Source of the DNA: Spirometra erinaceieuropaei
Lineage: Eukaryota > Platyhelminthes > Cestoda > Diphyllobothriidea > Diphyllobothriidae
Length of the DNA stretch: 64,000 bases
Reading direction: 5' to 3'
Assembly: GCA_902702965.1 (NCBI GenBank)
Contig: CACRXP010000419.1
Location: 300,621 to 364,620, forward strand
Part shown: in pieces, positions 63,637-64,000 of the stretch
Position numbering within the stretch: the stretch's first letter is position 1
Layout: each line of letters starts with the position of its first letter
Program-made: the position numbers and the translations under genes
Notes under the pieces: generated by a model
The model's input: only the letters and a program-made list of their open reading frames with translations
What the model was told of the DNA's origin: nothing
Database searches by the model: none

Positions 63637-64000
63637 GTGGGCTTGCGCGTCTGACTGTACTGCCTCTTAAGTCATTGAGATTGAGGAGATGCGATCGCTG
63701 AAACAAGAGTTTTATTTGTCTGACGTTTCGAATTCACACCGGAATCCATCATCGGAGATAATCCGAGAATGGTAGTGTTTGGCAGAAGTGTAGCTGTGTT
63801 TTTGGGATGCAGTTTTTATGCCCCACTGCATACATATCGAAATAAGCAGCTCCAGCACTTATCGCGCAGTTGTGCGGAAGTTTTCTGATTGTTGCACTTT
63901 CATCACTCGCATGAGCACGCATGGCTCGCAGACATCGACGCGAAAAAAACAGTGTCCATCCGTGTGGTTAATAACTCTGCCCAGGCAAGGTTTCAGCGCC
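63637..64000 (+). other. Intron, ARFGEF3-like gene (start)
   Basis: Holds the half-element at 63681-63768. The rest of the window is unassigned. Confidence 0.5.
63681..63768 (-). ncRNA. Hammerhead-like motif, half element
   Basis: On the minus strand: CCGATGA, hairpin GGATTC-CGGTGT-GAATTC, then GAAACGTCAGA. It is collinear with the arm at 58643-58740, including AATAAAACTCTTGT. The first box has CTG changed to CCG, so activity is unlikely. The stem differs from the other copy but still pairs. Confidence 0.45.

Noticed and set aside
1..64000. CRISPR arrays, bacterial operons, ribosome binding sites or rRNA genes
   Set aside because: None seen. The window is eukaryotic, and the repeats are transposons, microsatellites and telomere-like blocks.

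Overview
ORGANISM. This is eukaryotic nuclear DNA. Genes are split by GT-AG introns of 31 nt to several kb. Most of the sequence is non-LTR retrotransposon, foldback transposon and simple repeat. There are three assembly gaps (13989-14105, 35987-36127, 47596-48564). CR1-like and RTE-like LINEs, TTAGGG-type interstitial telomere-like blocks, 31-36 nt introns at a gene's 5' end and hammerhead-like motifs of the Penelope type together suggest a flatworm, perhaps a large-genome tapeworm. The taxon is inference.  HOST GENES. Two conserved genes are recognisable. A TBC1D23-like gene is on the minus strand; one large exon (1215-2099) is visible and the rest lies off the left edge or is unresolved. 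An ARFGEF3/BIG3-like gene runs on the plus strand from about 31.6 kb past the right edge. I place 18 exons, one of them doubtful, by likeness to the vertebrate protein and by reading-phase agreement. They cover the DCB/HUS-like N-terminal part, the degenerate Sec7-like domain and the start of the C-terminal half. Both families are trans-Golgi/ARF-Rab-type factors whose catalytic residues are degenerate.  LAYOUT. 1-345: (GTA)n and unique sequence. 345-864: a foldback element. 1215-2099: the TBC1D23-like exon. 2.1-9.5 kb: little recognisable apart from a degenerate tandem repeat at 4.9-5.3 kb. 9.5-25.3 kb: a nest of at least five CR1-like LINE copies from two families (A and B) in both orientations, one interrupted by a gap. 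27.0-28.8 kb: decayed LINE pieces. 29.2-29.6 kb: a second copy of a repeat first seen at 10.56 kb. 31.6-63.6 kb: the ARFGEF3-like gene, whose introns hold seven more foldback (Tc1/mariner-type MITE) copies, two RTE-like fragments, tRNA-like sequences, an element whose inverted ends enclose telomere-like repeats, further telomere-like blocks and a second foldback family carrying hammerhead-ribozyme-like cores.  MOST INTERESTING. (1) Hammerhead-like motifs at 58642-58852, 63681-63768 and 40676-40745. (2) A family of about 1-kb foldback elements with about 375-nt arms and TA flanks. (3) Micro-introns of 36 and 31 nt in the ARFGEF3-like gene. (4) A GC-AG intron that contains a tandem duplication of itself, including its 3' splice site. 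(5) Conserved 3'-terminal hairpins in the CR1-like LINEs.
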